From the NCBI GenBank assembly GCA_039649115.1, contig JBBWZQ010000246.1, positions 1 through 13,968 on the forward strand: a DNA stretch of 13,968 bases. Reading direction: 5' to 3'. This stretch comes from DATEJJ01 sp039649115. Lineage in GTDB: Bacteria; Actinomycetota; Actinomycetes; Mycobacteriales; Micromonosporaceae. The position numbers and the translations under genes were made by a program. The notes below the pieces were generated by a model. That model saw only the letters and a list, made by a program, of their open reading frames with translations, ran no database searches and had not been told where the DNA came from. The stretch's first letter is position 1. Every line of letters begins with the position of its first letter. Positions 7,701-13,342 of this stretch are shown one piece after another.

Positions 7701-8074
7701 CCGCCCTGCACCATCTCGGCCTGGTCGCGCAGGCCGCGGGCGACCGGCCCGAGGCACTCCGGTTGCTGACCTCGGCCCTGGCCCGGCGGCACCGCCTCGG
7801 CGACTGGGAGGACCTCGCGCTGTCCTTCGACTGCGTCGCGAACGAGCTCGTCGACACCCGCCCGGAACTCGCGGCGCGCCTGCTGTCGACCGCCGACTGG
7901 CTGCGCGAGCGGTACCGGCTGCCGCTGCCGCCGGAGACCGAGACGCGCCGTACCGCGACCCTCGCCGCCGCCCGGCAGGTGCTGGACCACGCCCCGTACC
8001 TCGCCGCGCGGGTGGCCGGCAGCGGCGCGCTGCTCGGCACGATGGTCGAGGAGGTACTGGAACTCGCGCCCTGA
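4781..8074 (+). CDS. Multidomain GGDEF diguanylate cyclase / STAND ATPase / TPR signalling protein
   Basis: A 1097-residue soluble protein. The chosen start is GTG 4781 (GAGGG about 8 bases upstream); GTG 4751 in the same frame is an alternative. Residues 7-158 form a GGDEF domain beginning DPVTGTLPR, with metal Asp38, FKTVND at 42-47, guanine-binding GD at 54-55, the exact GGDEF motif at 79-83 and an RxxD I-site (RAGD, 70-73) five residues before it. All features of an active, product-inhibited c-di-GMP synthase are present. Residues about 165-365 look like a second NTPase domain whose P-loop reads GEPGAGHT (Lys replaced by His). Residues about 372-610 form a STAND/NB-ARC-type ATPase: Walker A GSGGIGKT at 399-406, Walker B LLLVLDNFEQ with Asp474, VTSRE at 500-504, GLPLAIELAA at 577-586. 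A winged-helix-like segment follows (about 618-690), then TPR-type helices (about 720-1040). There is no C-terminal LuxR or other DNA-binding domain and no membrane segment. Output is likely c-di-GMP controlled by ligand binding to the TPR/ATPase part; that coupling is inference. Confidence 0.88.
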   Translation: MSGPATDPVTGTLPRAVLGPSLARALAGGGTCGLLLFDVDFFKTVNDVYGHQRGDEVLRQVADRVDSVLRAGDTLFRYGGDEFVVLLPETDWQTAVRVALRLTDEVRAHQFAGDPPLHVSISLGVAVSPGDGADPGALLACADRRNYLAKRRGRGTAVADDAQTPVDAGDTRLWERDAALSGTHEFLTRLAADKRGALRVDGEPGAGHTRFLREVRNLAALRGFQVTQVGPQPDLVPPGRVLLVADVADTARVDATVAALLRGDARPEVLGLVYATAGGPDIGDLPLLATVELAPWSPVTLRMWLRNALQGEPSPALHGWLVARSGGLPARVAAALDQLRGQDALVPADGGWTLAASMLRPRRRLGRLPATVTGLVGRDEDQARVAKMLASGRLVTITGSGGIGKTRLSLSVATALGARYTDGAVFVPLADISDPDLVVVAVAHALDVAEVPGQPLLDSLLEHLAESSLLLVLDNFEQVVAACRAVAEILAAAPGVAILVTSREPLSIYGEQVHRLRPLPLPDLAALPGGPAGVARALRDSPAVALFEQRARAVNSDFTLTPETLSAVVELCRRLDGLPLAIELAAAGADRAAPQTLLRQLCGHLDALGPGPRDRPSRQQTLRGAIEWSYALLEPAEQRLFTTLAVFAGGFTVAAVRAVASAPSTVEDADLVERLAALGSKSLLATEQDAEGAARYQMLETIRAYAAERLVAEPGGDAVHARHAAFHADLAEQSAEGMTGPRQAQWAERLEREYRNLRAAFGWTLAGGDVDSAARICLGLWRYWRNGSHIREGREWLDQVLGASRPVPAGTRTSLFYAAAILAATLTDHEAAVALGEQGLRLADAAADRQASAQARNALGIAAIGAGDYARAAEHFQHSLAIWQELDQAQGTAMALGNLTKLALRLGDVDRANDYATQCLALERAAGNTRGVLLSLECLGQVRLAQGDLAAARAALAESLALSRTVGDAFGEATALHHLGLVAQAAGDRPEALRLLTSALARRHRLGDWEDLALSFDCVANELVDTRPELAARLLSTADWLRERYRLPLPPETETRRTATLAAARQVLDHAPYLAARVAGSGALLGTMVEEVLELAP

Positions 8075-8089
8075 CCGCGCCCGGCGGGG

Positions 8090-8126
8090 TCTGCCCGCGG
8101 GTACACACCGGGTTCTGCCCGCGGGT
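8090..8126. promoter_or_regulatory. Paired direct repeats upstream of the exporter operon, candidate operator
   Basis: TCTGCCCGCGGGT occurs at 8090-8102 and again at 8114-8126, 24 bp apart. Each copy contains the perfect 8-bp palindrome CCCGCGGG. They lie between the stop of the GGDEF-STAND gene and the start of the ABC operon, 39 bp before the ATG at 8165, so they are well placed as binding sites for a regulator, possibly the operon's own response regulator. That assignment is inference. Confidence 0.45.
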
Positions 8127-8164
8127 TGATGTGCCGGGGCGCCGGGCGGCGAAGCATGGTCGGT

Positions 8165-9112
8165 ATGAACGAATCCGATGTGGTGACCGTGCGGGGCCTG
8201 CGCAAGCAGTACGGCGGCCGGGTGGTCGTCGACGGCCTCGACCTGGACGTACCGGCCGGCGAGATCGTCGGCCTCATCGGCGCCAACGGCGCCGGCAAGA
8301 CAACGACCGTGGAGTGCGTCCAGGGCCTTCGGCGCGCCGATGCCGGCACCATCCGGGTCCTCGGCATCGACCCGGTGCGCCAGCCGGACCTGCTGCGCCC
8401 GCGGCTGGGCAGCCAGCTGCAGGACTCGGCGCTGCCCGACCGGCTGCGGGTCGGTGAGGCACTCGACCTCTTCGCGACCACCCGGGCCCGCGACGGCGAG
8501 GGGCTGCTGGCCCAGTTCGGCCTGGCGCAGCGGCGCCGGTCCGCCTTCGCCAGCCTCAGCGGCGGCGAGCGGCAGCGGCTGTTCCTCGTACTGGCGCTGC
8601 TGAACGAGCCGCGGCTGGTGATCCTGGACGAGCTGACGCAGGGGCTGGATCCGGCCGCGCGCCGTGACGTGTGGGCGGCGGTCAGGCAACTGCGCGACGG
8701 CGGTACCACGGTGCTGCTCGTGACGCACGAGATGGACGAGGCCGAGGCGCTGTGCGACCGGGTCATCGTCATGCGCGCGGGTCGGGTGCTGGACGCCGGC
8801 CCGCCGGCCGCCCTGGTGGCGCGCCACGCCGGCTGGGTGACCGTGCGGTTCAGCTGGCCCGAGGCGCGGCGCGCGGACCTGATGCCGGACCTGGAGCAGG
8901 TGCCGGGTGTCCGCGAGGTGACCGTCGCGAACGGACGGATCAGCGCTTACGGGGACCGGCGGGTCATCGCGCACATCGGTGCCGAACTGGTGCGTCGCAA
9001 CCACATTCCGGACGACATCACCGTGGAGATACCAAACCTGGAGTCCGCGCTGCTCGGCCTGCTCGACGGGCCGGTGCCGGACGCGACCGAGCTGGTGGGA
9101 GCCTCGCAATGA
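8165..9112 (+). CDS. ABC transporter ATP-binding protein (drug-export type)
   Basis: A 315-residue ABC ATPase of the DrrA/CcmA-like class that drives ABC-2 exporters. It has Walker A GANGAGKT (39-46), Q-loop LGSQLQD (81-87), the signature LSGGERQR (131-138), Walker B LVILDE with catalytic Glu156, D-loop GLDP (160-163) and H-loop His188 (VTHEMDEAE). Residues after about 225 form the C-terminal extension usual in exporters of this class. I chose ATG 8165 because the fold begins a few residues later (VVTVRGLRKQYGG); ATG 8156 and TTG/ATG codons at 8126-8129 are in frame and possible. No good Shine-Dalgarno is visible for any of them. The stop overlaps the permease start (ATGA). First gene of an exporter plus two-component operon. 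Confidence 0.93.
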   Translation: MNESDVVTVRGLRKQYGGRVVVDGLDLDVPAGEIVGLIGANGAGKTTTVECVQGLRRADAGTIRVLGIDPVRQPDLLRPRLGSQLQDSALPDRLRVGEALDLFATTRARDGEGLLAQFGLAQRRRSAFASLSGGERQRLFLVLALLNEPRLVILDELTQGLDPAARRDVWAAVRQLRDGGTTVLLVTHEMDEAEALCDRVIVMRAGRVLDAGPPAALVARHAGWVTVRFSWPEARRADLMPDLEQVPGVREVTVANGRISAYGDRRVIAHIGAELVRRNHIPDDITVEIPNLESALLGLLDGPVPDATELVGASQ

Positions 9113-9915
9113 CGACGATGACGCGCCAAGAAACCGGTACCCCCGCTGCCGCCGCACCTCGCCCCCGCTCGGCCGTGCGCCGCCTGATCCGGGCCGAGCT
9201 GCGACTGATCCTGCGCGATCCCTTGACGTTGACGTTCGTGTTCGCCTTTCCCGTCGTCACGATGCTCATCATCGGCGGCTCGTTCGGCACCGAGCCCGAT
9301 CCGGCGTTCGAGGGCGTCAACCCGGCGCACTGGTACGTCGCGTCCTACCTGACGGTCGTCATCGCGGCGACCGGCCTGGTGATGCTGCCGGTGCACATGG
9401 CGTCCTACCGCGAGCGGGGCGTGCTGCGCCGCTTCGCCGCGGCCGGCTTCCCCCGCTGGTCGTTCGCGATCGCGCAGCTCGTCATGGGAGTGGCGATGAT
9501 CCTGCTCGCCGCGGCGCTGCTGCTGGCGGTCGCGGCGCCGGTGTACGGGATACCCGCGGTGGACCAGTGGTGGCGGGTGGTCGTCGGGTTCGTGTCCGGC
9601 GCGGTCGGCTTCGTCAGCGTCGGCGTGCTGCTCGGCTCGGTGCTGCCCTCGGCGCGCTCGGCCCAGGCGGTGGGGCTGCTGCTGTTCTTCCCGTCGTTCC
9701 TGCTGGGCGCGGGCGGCCCGCCGCCGCACGTGATGGGCCCGGTGCTGCGGCACGTGGCGGACGTGCTGCCGTTGACCCTTGTCACCAACGCGATCCGGGA
9801 GCCGTGGCTCGGCCTCGGCAACGCCACGGGCACCCTGGTCGAGGTGGTCGCGCTGTCGGTCGTGGCCACCGTGGTGGCGGCGCGCCGCGCGGCCCTGGCC
9901 GGCGCGCAGTCGTGA
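9109..9915 (+). CDS. ABC-2 type transporter permease
   Basis: A 268-residue membrane protein whose ATG overlaps the TGA of the ATPase gene by four bases, so the two are co-translated and form one exporter. The pattern is typical of the ABC-2 family: a cytoplasmic N-terminus followed by an amphipathic RAELRLILRDPLTL segment, then about six hydrophobic spans near residues 44-58, 81-98, 125-150, 160-185, 190-205 and 240-260, with a family-like MASYRERGVLRRFAAAGF stretch (103-120) between spans 2 and 3 and a conserved-looking LPLTLVTNAIR segment (222-232) before the last span. GTGGGAG upstream (9095-9101) could serve as ribosome binding site. The substrate is unknown; family members export lipids, antibiotics or other hydrophobic compounds. 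Confidence 0.92.
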   Translation: MTTMTRQETGTPAAAAPRPRSAVRRLIRAELRLILRDPLTLTFVFAFPVVTMLIIGGSFGTEPDPAFEGVNPAHWYVASYLTVVIAATGLVMLPVHMASYRERGVLRRFAAAGFPRWSFAIAQLVMGVAMILLAAALLLAVAAPVYGIPAVDQWWRVVVGFVSGAVGFVSVGVLLGSVLPSARSAQAVGLLLFFPSFLLGAGGPPPHVMGPVLRHVADVLPLTLVTNAIREPWLGLGNATGTLVEVVALSVVATVVAARRAALAGAQS

Positions 9916-9937
9916 GAGTCTGGTGCAGACTGGTCCC

Positions 9938-11065
9938 GTGCGGAGCCTGAGTCAGCTGGTGCCGCCCACCCGCCTCGCGCGGTGGGCGGCGCCCGGTGCG
10001 GTGGCCGTGCTGGTGCTGCTCGGCGCGCTGCAGGCGGAGCACCGCCGCAACCCGTGGGTGGTGGTGTGCGCGGTGCTGGTGGCCGTCGGCGCGGCCCGGC
10101 TGATGGCACCGGACCGGCCGGTACTCTCGCCGGTCGCCGCGGTCCTGTCCGCCGGGGCCGTGGCCCAGCTCGGCAACGGTTCCGCCTCGAACGTCGGCTG
10201 GTTCGCGGTCTGCATCCTCGTCGCGCGGCTCGGCTTCATCTCCAGCACGCGGGTCACCGTGGGGTTCTGGGCCGCGGGAGTACTGGCATTCGGCCTCGAA
10301 TGGTTGCTGACGACCGCCGACCGCGGCTGGGCGGCGTGGATCGCCGGTACCACGTTCACGGCGTTCGCCTGCCTGCTCGCGCGCCGGGAGCGGGATCTGG
10401 CGCAGCGCCTGCGGATCGCGCAGGCCGGGCTGGCCGACCGGGTACGCGCCGAGGAGCGCAACCGCATCGCTCGCGAACTGCACGACGTGATCGCACATTC
10501 GTTGACCGTCTCGCTGCTGCACGTGTCCGGTGCGCGGCTGGCTCTGGCGGAGGATCCCACCGAAGCGGAACGGGCGCTGGCCGAGGCCGAGCGGCTCGGC
10601 CGCGAATGCCTCACCGAGGTCCGGCAGGTGGTCGGGCTGCTGCGGCACGACGAGGTCGGCGCCGGCGCGCCGCTGCCCGGTGCGGCGCAGCTCGCCGCGC
10701 TCGTCGAGCAGTTCCGCGACGCCGGTGCCGACGTGGTGTTCACTGTGGACGGTGCCGCCGGGGAGCTGGGTGCCACGGTCGGTCTCACCCTGTACCGGCT
10801 CCTGCAGGAGGCGCTGACCAACGCCGCGCGGCACGCGCCCGGAGCGCCGGTCCGGGTCACCCTGTCCGTCACGCCCCACGCCACGGTGCTCACTGTGGAC
10901 AGTGCCGGGTCACCGGGTACGGGCAGGGGGGCCGGGCTGGTGAGCATGCGGGAACGGGCCGAGCTGCTGGGTGGCACGTGCACGGCGGGCCCGGCGGCGG
11001 GCGGCTGGCGGGTACGGGCCGGGATCCCGCTGCGCACCGCGTCCCGCCCGGCGGTGTCCCCGTGA
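9938..11065 (+). CDS. Two-component sensor histidine kinase, NarL/DesK class (HisKA_3)
   Basis: A 375-residue membrane kinase. The start taken is GTG 9938, 22 bases after the permease stop; GTG 9923 (380 residues), with GAGAG upstream, is an equally possible start. The N-terminus has about five hydrophobic spans (residues 20-32, 38-53, 64-78, 85-100, 106-148) with very short loops and no extracellular sensor domain, as in DesK-type membrane or cell-envelope sensors. A coiled linker leads to the HisKA_3 dimerisation helix, EERNRIARELHDVIAHSL, with phospho-acceptor His182. The HATPase domain follows: N-box around LQEALTNAARHA (Asn295), an altered D-box (VDSAG, where D-x-G is usual), and GAGLVSMRERA (331-341). 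The stop overlaps the start of the response regulator. By context it controls the exporter encoded just upstream. Confidence 0.93.
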   Translation: MRSLSQLVPPTRLARWAAPGAVAVLVLLGALQAEHRRNPWVVVCAVLVAVGAARLMAPDRPVLSPVAAVLSAGAVAQLGNGSASNVGWFAVCILVARLGFISSTRVTVGFWAAGVLAFGLEWLLTTADRGWAAWIAGTTFTAFACLLARRERDLAQRLRIAQAGLADRVRAEERNRIARELHDVIAHSLTVSLLHVSGARLALAEDPTEAERALAEAERLGRECLTEVRQVVGLLRHDEVGAGAPLPGAAQLAALVEQFRDAGADVVFTVDGAAGELGATVGLTLYRLLQEALTNAARHAPGAPVRVTLSVTPHATVLTVDSAGSPGTGRGAGLVSMRERAELLGGTCTAGPAAGGWRVRAGIPLRTASRPAVSP

Positions 11066-11727
11066 TCCGGGTACTGCTGGTGGACGACCAGGAGCTCATC
11101 CGTGCCGGGCTGCGCGGGATCCTCCGTACCCGGTTCGGCTTCGAGATCGCCGGCGAGTGTGCCGACGGCCGGGACGTCACCGCGGCGGTGGCCCGGTTGC
11201 GGCCGGACGTCGTGCTGATGGATGCCCGGATGCCCGTGGTGGACGGTGTCGCGGCGACGGCGGCGCTGCGCCGGCTCGCGGACGCGCCGCCGGTGCTGGT
11301 GCTCACCACGTTCGACGACGACGAGATCCTGGCCGGTGCCCTGCGCGCCGGCGCGTCCGGCTTCCTCCTCAAGGGCGTACCCGTGGAGGACCTGCAGCGC
11401 GCGGTGCGGACGGTGGCCGAGGGCGGCGCATGGCTGGATCCGGCGGTCACCGGCCGGGTGCTGTCCACCTACCGCGGCCGGCCGGCGTCTCCCGGGCCGG
11501 ACACCGCCGCCGACGTGCTGACCGCGCGCGAGCGCGAGGTGCTCGCGCTGATCGGGCAGGGCATGACGAACACCGAGATCGCCGCGGCGCTCGTGCTGGG
11601 CGAGGGCACGGTCAAGACGCACGTGAACCACATCTTCACCAAGCTGCGGTTGCGCGACCGGGCGGCCGCGATCGTCTTCGCCTTCGACCACGGCCTGGTC
11701 ACCCCGTCCCAGGACCGGCAGCAGTAG
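11062..11727 (+). CDS. NarL/FixJ-family response regulator
   Basis: A 221-residue regulator starting at GTG 11062, inside the GTGA overlap with the kinase stop. The receiver domain (1-118) has the acidic pair Asp8-Asp9, phospho-acceptor Asp54 (VVLMDARMP), Thr82 (LTTF) and Lys104 (FLLKG), so it should be phosphorylatable. A LuxR-type helix-turn-helix lies at about 152-210: LTAREREVLALIGQGMTNTEIA followed by EGTVKTHVNHIFTKL, the recognition helix. It is the cognate partner of the preceding kinase. Its targets probably include this operon, possibly through the paired repeats at 8090-8126; there is no direct evidence for that. No strong terminator follows in the 65 bases before the convergent GNAT gene. 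Confidence 0.95.
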   Translation: MIRVLLVDDQELIRAGLRGILRTRFGFEIAGECADGRDVTAAVARLRPDVVLMDARMPVVDGVAATAALRRLADAPPVLVLTTFDDDEILAGALRAGASGFLLKGVPVEDLQRAVRTVAEGGAWLDPAVTGRVLSTYRGRPASPGPDTAADVLTAREREVLALIGQGMTNTEIAAALVLGEGTVKTHVNHIFTKLRLRDRAAAIVFAFDHGLVTPSQDRQQ

Positions 11728-11792
11728 GCGGAGGCTCACGGCCAGCAGCACGTACCGCTGCTCGCCCTGCCCGTCCCCGCCAGGGACCACGA

Positions 11793-12206
11793 CTAGAACC
11801 GCCAGTCCAGCATCACCTGCGCGCTGCGGTCGGTCGCTCCGGCCGACCGGTACGTCCTGAGCGCCGCGGCGTTGTCGGCCTCGGTGAGGACCCACATGCC
11901 GTAGCAGCCACGGTCGCGGGCCAGGTCCGCCAGCGCCGCGACGAGCGCCCGACCCAGGCCGCGACCGCGGAACTGCTCGCCGACCCCCATCTCGTACAGG
12001 AACATCTCGGTGCCCTTGTCCGGGTGCGTCAGCTCCACTCCGGACACGAACCCGGCCGGCTGCCCGTCGACGTAGGCGATGCACAGGTGGTTGTCCGGCC
12101 CGGCCAGGAACCGCCGCGTCCACAACGGACCCGGCTGGTCGTCGAAGAGCGGTCCGGCCCGGGCCACCGCGTCCTGATCCGTCGCGCTCAGCCACCGAAG
12201 ATCCAT
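11793..12206 (-). CDS. GNAT-family N-acetyltransferase, resembling the AAC(3)-I group
   Basis: A 137-residue soluble enzyme. I chose the ATG at 12206, which gives MDLRWLSATD; an in-frame ATG at 12224 with GGATGAG upstream is an alternative. The acetyl-CoA-binding motif A is clear: MFLYEMGVGEQFRGRGLGRAL (68-88), with the R/Q-x-x-G-x-G/A loop QFRGRGLG. Motif B follows, MWVLTEADNAAALRTYRSAGA (104-124), with the Asn and Tyr usual at these places. The layout (a short N-terminus with LFDD, a central HPDKGTEMFLYE block and a short C-terminal strand) recalls aminoglycoside 3-N-acetyltransferases of type I. However, many proteins of this shape are uncharacterised and I would not predict resistance from sequence alone. 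It is convergent with the response regulator and divergent from the lectin-like gene, so it is a separate unit. Confidence 0.85.
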   Translation of the reverse strand: MDLRWLSATDQDAVARAGPLFDDQPGPLWTRRFLAGPDNHLCIAYVDGQPAGFVSGVELTHPDKGTEMFLYEMGVGEQFRGRGLGRALVAALADLARDRGCYGMWVLTEADNAAALRTYRSAGATDRSAQVMLDWRF

Positions 12207-12286
12207 GAGCCCAGCATGGCGCATCGGCCGCTCATCCGCCGGAGGGACGGCGTGCGTGCCCGACCCGGGGGTGCTCCCGCCGCGAC

Positions 12287-12326
12287 TGGCCGGATCCGGC
12301 CAATGACCGGCGGCGGCAACCGCCGG
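12287..12326. promoter_or_regulatory. Adjacent palindrome and hairpin in the GNAT/lectin divergent region
   Basis: TGGCCGGATCCGGCCA at 12287-12302 is a perfect 16-bp palindrome. Four bases later CCGGCGG (12307-12313) and CCGCCGG (12320-12326) form a 7-bp inverted repeat with a 6-base loop. Both lie in the 158-bp divergent region, upstream of the probable -10 of the lectin-like gene. The first looks like an operator for a dimeric regulator; the second could be an operator or an RNA hairpin. Confidence 0.45.
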
Positions 12327-12351
12327 GCGCACGGCGGTGACCCGGCTCTCC

Positions 12352-12364
12352 TAAGTTGTAGCCC
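12352..12364 (+). promoter_or_regulatory. Candidate -10 element for a leaderless transcript
   Basis: TAAGTT at 12352-12357 matches the actinobacterial -10 pattern TAnnnT and ends 7 bases before the ATG at 12365. Transcription would then begin at or next to the start codon. No Shine-Dalgarno sequence is present there, which agrees with a leaderless mRNA. No good -35 was found. Confidence 0.4.
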
Positions 12365-13336
12365 ATGGGGATTCGGCGTAGGTACCGGCGGTTGAGCGCG
12401 CTGCTGCTCAGCGGACTGATCGTGGTCGGCGCGGGTACCTGGTCGTCGGTCCTGTCCACGCCGCCGGTCTCGGCCGCAACGGCCTGCCCGGACAGCACCC
12501 GGGTTTTCGCGGTCCTCCAGGCCACCGGTCACCTGACCGAGATCCCCGCATGTCCCAGCCAGTCCAGACTCGGTCCGGCGGCCGAGGTGGACGCCGGGGA
12601 CTGGCGCGGGTACCGGCAGCTGTTCGCCGCCGGGGACGGTGCGGCGGTGGTGCTGTATGCCGTCACCGACGACGGGCAGCTGTGGTGGCGCCGCCAGCCG
12701 GGTCCGGGAGCCGCGTTCGGCGCGCCGGTACGGGTCGGCGTCGACGTCGACTGGTCGCGATTCAGCTCGGTCTTCGTGCCCCAACCGGGCTACCTCCAGG
12801 CGGTGGCGACGGGTTCGCCGGTGCTGACCTACCGGCACGACCGATGGGCCACCGGCGGGGTCAAGGTGGCCCCGGAGGCGCCGCTGCTCGCCGCGTTCGC
12901 CGGACCGTCGATGACGGCTGCCCGGTGGGGGACCTTCGCGGAGGGCACCTGGGCCGGTGCCCACTACCGCATCTGGCGCAACAAGTTCTACCCCCAGACC
13001 GTCGACCACGACGACGCGTGGTACTTCAGCGGGGACCTGCCGGCCGGCGCGACCTCCGTGACGGGGACCGATCCGTGGCTCTACGCGGTGTCGGTCGCGG
13101 GCTCGGTGATGCTGCTGCGGCAGCCGACCCCGGCGCCGCCACCGGGGAAGACGTCGTGGGACTGCCCGCGACAGAATCCGTTGTCGTGGCAGGTCGCGGC
13201 CAGCATCAAGGGCGGGTACCGCCAGGTTGTCTTCCCGATCGCGCAGTCCTTCGCCCAGTCGCCGTCCCTCATGGCGATGACCACGTCGAACGGGGGCGGC
13301 GACTGCCCGGCGGACTCGCCCTACGAATGGCAGTAG
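12365..13336 (+). CDS. Secreted tachylectin-2-like repeat protein
   Basis: A 323-residue exported protein of unknown role. Residues 1-37 form a signal peptide (GIRRRYRRLS, a hydrophobic core, cleavage near VSA-ATA). The mature part contains repeats of the tachylectin-2-like beta-propeller type: GDWRGYRQLFAAGDG, VLYAVTDDGQLWWRRQPG, then DVDWSRFSSVFVPQPGYLQAV, followed by more diverged blades around 186-252 (DPWLYAVSVAGSVMLLRQ). In that family the pattern is 'W..f..vf..gdG.lYav..dG.L.wyr', and family members bind sugars such as N-acetylglucosamine. Only about two blades are well preserved here. Cys41/Cys63 and Cys267/Cys314 could form two disulfides, fitting an extracellular location. A proline-rich stretch (254-260) separates the last recognisable blade from the C-terminal Cys-containing part. 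Sugar binding is inference; an enzymatic role is not suggested by any motif. Confidence 0.7.
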   Translation: MGIRRRYRRLSALLLSGLIVVGAGTWSSVLSTPPVSAATACPDSTRVFAVLQATGHLTEIPACPSQSRLGPAAEVDAGDWRGYRQLFAAGDGAAVVLYAVTDDGQLWWRRQPGPGAAFGAPVRVGVDVDWSRFSSVFVPQPGYLQAVATGSPVLTYRHDRWATGGVKVAPEAPLLAAFAGPSMTAARWGTFAEGTWAGAHYRIWRNKFYPQTVDHDDAWYFSGDLPAGATSVTGTDPWLYAVSVAGSVMLLRQPTPAPPPGKTSWDCPRQNPLSWQVAASIKGGYRQVVFPIAQSFAQSPSLMAMTTSNGGGDCPADSPYEWQ

Positions 13337-13342
13337 GGGCGG

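Noticed and set aside
5669..9157. Very long open frame on the minus strand opposite the GGDEF-STAND and ABC genes
   Set aside because: It is the antisense of well-supported genes on the plus strand. Its translation is Arg/Gly/Gln/Pro-rich without domains, a known effect of GC bias in this kind of genome.
9918..9930. GTCTG-GTG-CAGAC inverted repeat at the kinase start
   Set aside because: The 5-bp arms with a 3-base loop could be chance. It covers the alternative GTG start at 9923, but no regulation can be argued from it.
11765..11785. Inverted repeat CCCTG/CAGGG between the response regulator and GNAT genes as a terminator
   Set aside because: The arms are only 5 bp with an 11-base loop and no T-run, too weak to call.
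9952..12195. Long minus-strand frame opposite the kinase, regulator and GNAT region
   Set aside because: It is antisense to motif-complete kinase and regulator genes and is in a different frame from the real GNAT gene.
12188..13009. Minus-strand frame opposite the lectin-like gene
   Set aside because: It has no signal or domain, while the plus-strand gene has a signal peptide, repeats and paired cysteines.
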